This document shows positions 6,485-8,518 of a stretch of DNA of 8,518 bases, piece by piece. A program made the position numbers and the translations under genes. The stretch's first letter is position 1; every line of letters begins with the position of its first letter. The stretch lies in the NCBI GenBank assembly GCA_031264605.1, contig JAISDQ010000083.1:1-8518 (forward strand), in the 5' to 3' direction. A model generated the notes under the pieces. The model did not search any database. It was given only the letters and a program-made list of their open reading frames with translations, and was not told where the DNA came from. Source of the stretch: Synergistaceae bacterium. GTDB taxonomy: Bacteria > Synergistota > Synergistia > Synergistales > Synergistaceae.

Positions 6485-6963
6485 CCAATTGTCTGCTGTC
6501 CCTGGGAAGCAACGTCGGAGACAGGCTGGCGAATATAAGAGCGGCCGTCGCTCTGCTTGGCAAAAGCAACCGCGTCACGGCAAAAAGCGGCGTTTACGAA
6601 ACGCCTCCGTGGGGAATCGAAACCCAGCCAAGGTTTCTGAACTGCTGCGCGGCGATCGAAACCGACAAATCGCCGCTCGAACTGCTCCGTGGCCTCAAGG
6701 AGATAGAGCGCGAACTCGGACGCGCGGCGCGCGGAAAATGGGAAGAGAGGGAAATTGATATCGACATCCTGACGTACGGCGACGAGAGAATAACCGCCGC
6801 CGATCTCGCTATCCCGCACCCGCTGATGAGGGAAAGGGCTTTCGTGCTGGTTCCGCTGCGCGACATAGCGCCCGGTTTCAAACATCCTGAAAGCGGAGAG
6901 AGCATAGATCGTCTTCTCGAACACACGGATCGCGGCGGAATAATCCGTATTACGGAGCTTTGA
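6481..6963 (+). CDS. folK: 2-amino-4-hydroxy-6-hydroxymethyldihydropteridine pyrophosphokinase
   Basis: HPPK transfers pyrophosphate from ATP to 6-hydroxymethyl-7,8-dihydropterin, making the substrate of the FolP encoded just upstream. From the TTG at 6481 it has 160 residues, the usual size. Motifs in order are LLSLGSNVGDR (5-15), VYETPPWG (38-45), QPRFLNCCAAIE (49-60), LKEIERELGR (72-81), KWEEREIDIDIL (86-97, the ATP/Mg site with paired aspartates) and IPHPLMRERAFVLVPL (111-126). The signature region normally reads with Gly or Ala plus Pro before Arg; here it is WEER, a local variation. No ATG lies near the expected N-terminus. TTG at 6481 overlaps the folP stop as TTGA and is preceded by GAGG (6469-6472) at 8 nt, so this start is well placed and translation is probably coupled to folP. 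Confidence 0.95.
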   Translation: MTNCLLSLGSNVGDRLANIRAAVALLGKSNRVTAKSGVYETPPWGIETQPRFLNCCAAIETDKSPLELLRGLKEIERELGRAARGKWEEREIDIDILTYGDERITAADLAIPHPLMRERAFVLVPLRDIAPGFKHPESGESIDRLLEHTDRGGIIRITEL

Positions 6964-8518
6964 CGCGCGGCTTGGCAAAAACGACAAAAACGGCGCGGCG
7001 GGGACCGCGTCCGCGGCGCGGCGGAAACCTCCGGTATCCCGATAAACAAGCGCCCAGACTTTTCATTCCGATGTCCCGGCAGGAAATGGAATCCCGAGGC
7101 TGGGACGAAATTGATTTTCTCTGCGTCGTCGGCGACGCTTACGTCGATCATCCCTCTTTCGGCATAGCCATAATCTCGCGCCTGCTCGAATCTTTGGGAT
7201 ACAGGGTCGGCGTCGCGGCCCAGCCGGATTGGCGGAGCGTCAAAGATTTCGCCGCAATGGGCAGGCCCAGGTTCGGCGTGATGGTATCGGCGGGAAATCT
7301 CGATTCCATGCTGTCCAACTACGCCACCCCCGGAAAGAGAAGGGCGAGGGACGACTACTCGCCGTCGGGCAAGCCCGGGCGCCGCCCGGACAGGGCTGTA
7401 ATTGTGTACTGCAACAGGATCAGGGAACTCTGGGGCGATATTCCGCTCGTCATAGGCGGAATCGAGGCGAGCCTCAGAAGGATTGCCCATTACGACTATT
7501 GGAGCGACGAAATACGCCGTTCGATATTGACGGACAGCAGGGCCGACCTGCTCCTGTACGGAATGGCGGAACGGTCTCTCGAAACGGTGTCGCGCCTGCT
7601 TTCGCGCGGACAGGCCGCCCGAGACATACGCGACGTTCCGGGGACGTGCTGGAAAACCCATGACATGTCCGATATTCACGGCAAAAACGGCTTCGTGGAG
7701 ATTCCCTCCTTTGGAGAGGTATCCGGCGATAAAAGAAAATTTGCCGAGGCTTTCAAGACTTTCTACGAAGAACAGAATTTCGCCTCCGGCCGCGCCGTAG
7801 CTCAAGATCAAGGCGCGTGGATCGTGGTGCAGAACCCGCCCTCCCCTCCCCTCTCGCCGAAATCCCTCGACGATATTTATTCCCTTCCGTACGCGCGAGC
7901 GCCGCATCCCTCTTACGGCGAGGAAAAAATTCCGGCTTTCGATGAGGTGCGTTTCAGCATAACCAGTCACCGCGGCTGTTTCGGGGAATGCTCTTTCTGC
8001 GCGATTTCGACTCACCAGGGAAGGGTTGTGCAGGCGCGAAGCGCTTCAAGCGTTCTCGGCGAAGCTGAAATTCTGGTCAGCGACCCTGATTTTAAAGGAT
8101 ATATACATGATATCGGCGGGCCGACGGCTAATTTCAGCGCGCCCTCCTGCGAAAAGAGCGTATGCCATGGCGCGTGCAGGGGAAAATCCTGCGTTTTTCC
8201 GAAATTTTGCGGCGAATTGAAGGTAAGTCACGGCGAATATATGAATTTACTGAGACGCGTCGCTTCCCTGAACGGAGTTAAAAAAGTTTTCGTCCGCTCC
8301 GGGCTCAGGATGGATTATATCCTGGCGGATCCAAAAGGGCGCGAGTTTCTGGAGGAACTCTGCCGATCTCACGTCAGCGGCCAGCTAAAAATAGCGCCCG
8401 AACACGCCTCGCCCGATGTGCTGCGCCTCATGAGAAAATCTCCGCCCGGCGTGACGGTTAAATTTATAAAAATGTTTCGCGAGATAAACGAGAAGCTGGG
8501 CAAAAAACAGTTTGTGGT
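6960..8518 (+). CDS. ygiQ: YgiQ family radical SAM protein (C-terminus cut by window)
   Basis: This is a member of the UPF0313/YgiQ family of radical SAM proteins, whose reaction is not established. The frame is open for 519 codons to the window edge. Numbering from TTG 6960, features are FIPMSRQEM (35-43), GDAYVDHPSFG (58-68), VIGGIEASLRRIAHYDYW (164-181) in the N-terminal family domain, and then CFGECSFC (C340, C344, C347), the CX3CX2C motif that binds the 4Fe-4S cluster and SAM. A second cysteine group follows (C397, C402, C406, C411, C417), then RSGLRMDY and KIAPEHASPDVL, both usual in the family. The start is uncertain: TTG at 6960 (TTGA overlap with the folK stop, GGAG only 2 nt away), TTG at 6972, or ATG at 7071. 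Homologues carry about 30 residues before PMSR, which favours one of the TTGs. The N-terminal tail is rich in Arg and Pro. Confidence 0.93.
   Translation, partial: MTRGLAKTTKTARRGPRPRRGGNLRYPDKQAPRLFIPMSRQEMESRGWDEIDFLCVVGDAYVDHPSFGIAIISRLLESLGYRVGVAAQPDWRSVKDFAAMGRPRFGVMVSAGNLDSMLSNYATPGKRRARDDYSPSGKPGRRPDRAVIVYCNRIRELWGDIPLVIGGIEASLRRIAHYDYWSDEIRRSILTDSRADLLLYGMAERSLETVSRLLSRGQAARDIRDVPGTCWKTHDMSDIHGKNGFVEIPSFGEVSGDKRKFAEAFKTFYEEQNFASGRAVAQDQGAWIVVQNPPSPPLSPKSLDDIYSLPYARAPHPSYGEEKIPAFDEVRFSITSHRGCFGECSFCAISTHQGRVVQARSASSVLGEAEILVSDPDFKGYIHDIGGPTANFSAPSCEKSVCHGACRGKSCVFPKFCGELKVSHGEYMNLLRRVASLNGVKKVFVRSGLRMDYILADPKGREFLEELCRSHVSGQLKIAPEHASPDVLRLMRKSPPGVTVKFIKMFREINEKLGKKQFV
6991..7024 (+). 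repeat. Short GC-rich direct repeat inside the ygiQ 5' end
   Basis: CGGCGCGGCGG occurs at 6991-7001 and again at 7014-7024. It encodes part of the arginine- and proline-rich N-terminal tail (RRGPRPRRGG). It may simply be low-complexity coding sequence. Confidence 0.5.

Noticed and set aside
6594..8015. Long open frame (473 codons) on the minus strand opposite folK and ygiQ
   Set aside because: It lies antisense to two clearly recognisable genes and its product is low-complexity and Arg/Ser-rich. It is a by-product of GC-rich codon use on the other strand.
1..8518. CRISPR arrays, tRNA or rRNA genes, insertion-sequence ends, integrase or toxin-antitoxin genes
   Set aside because: None seen on reading both strands: no spaced direct repeats, no cloverleaf-like segments, no transposase motifs, and all space is taken by the genes described.

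Overview
The window (roughly 55% GC by eye) looks like an ordinary, gene-dense bacterial chromosome segment with two divergent gene blocks and a spacer of about 350 bp between them. A TAXI-type TRAP transporter with a DUF1850 partner, ATA- and AGG-rich codon use, and a short folP-folK-radical SAM run point to an anaerobic bacterium. Synergistota is my best guess, but that is inference only; no rRNA or marker gene here settles it.

Left block, minus strand (3500 down to the left edge): three genes read leftward, encoding a TAXI-family TRAP solute-binding protein (3500-2517), a small DUF1850 protein (2460-2014) and a large fused TRAP permease (2012 leftwards, C-terminus cut by the window). Together they form an ion-driven uptake system: the binding protein captures a solute outside the membrane and delivers it to the multi-spanning permease. 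A perfect 11-bp terminator hairpin with a T-run lies between the first two genes. It probably makes the binding protein the most abundant product.

Spacer (3501-3850): it contains a candidate promoter for the rightward genes and a 10-bp perfect palindrome beside it. I found no convincing promoter for the transporter genes.

Right block, plus strand (3851 to the right edge): a calcineurin-like metallophosphoesterase whose first metal motif is altered (3851-4537), a 337-residue protein I do not recognise (4582-5595), dihydropteroate synthase folP (5609-6484), HPPK folK (6481-6963), and a YgiQ-family radical SAM protein (from about 6960, cut by the right edge). FolK and FolP catalyse consecutive steps that make dihydropteroate. 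The folP/folK and folK/ygiQ junctions can both be read as TTGA overlaps (TTG start over TGA stop), so these genes are probably translationally coupled.

I see no mobile element, CRISPR array, tRNA or rRNA. The least explained items are the unrecognised 337-aa protein, the divergent phosphoesterase, and the start of the DUF1850 gene, whose reading frame stays open through the upstream terminator.
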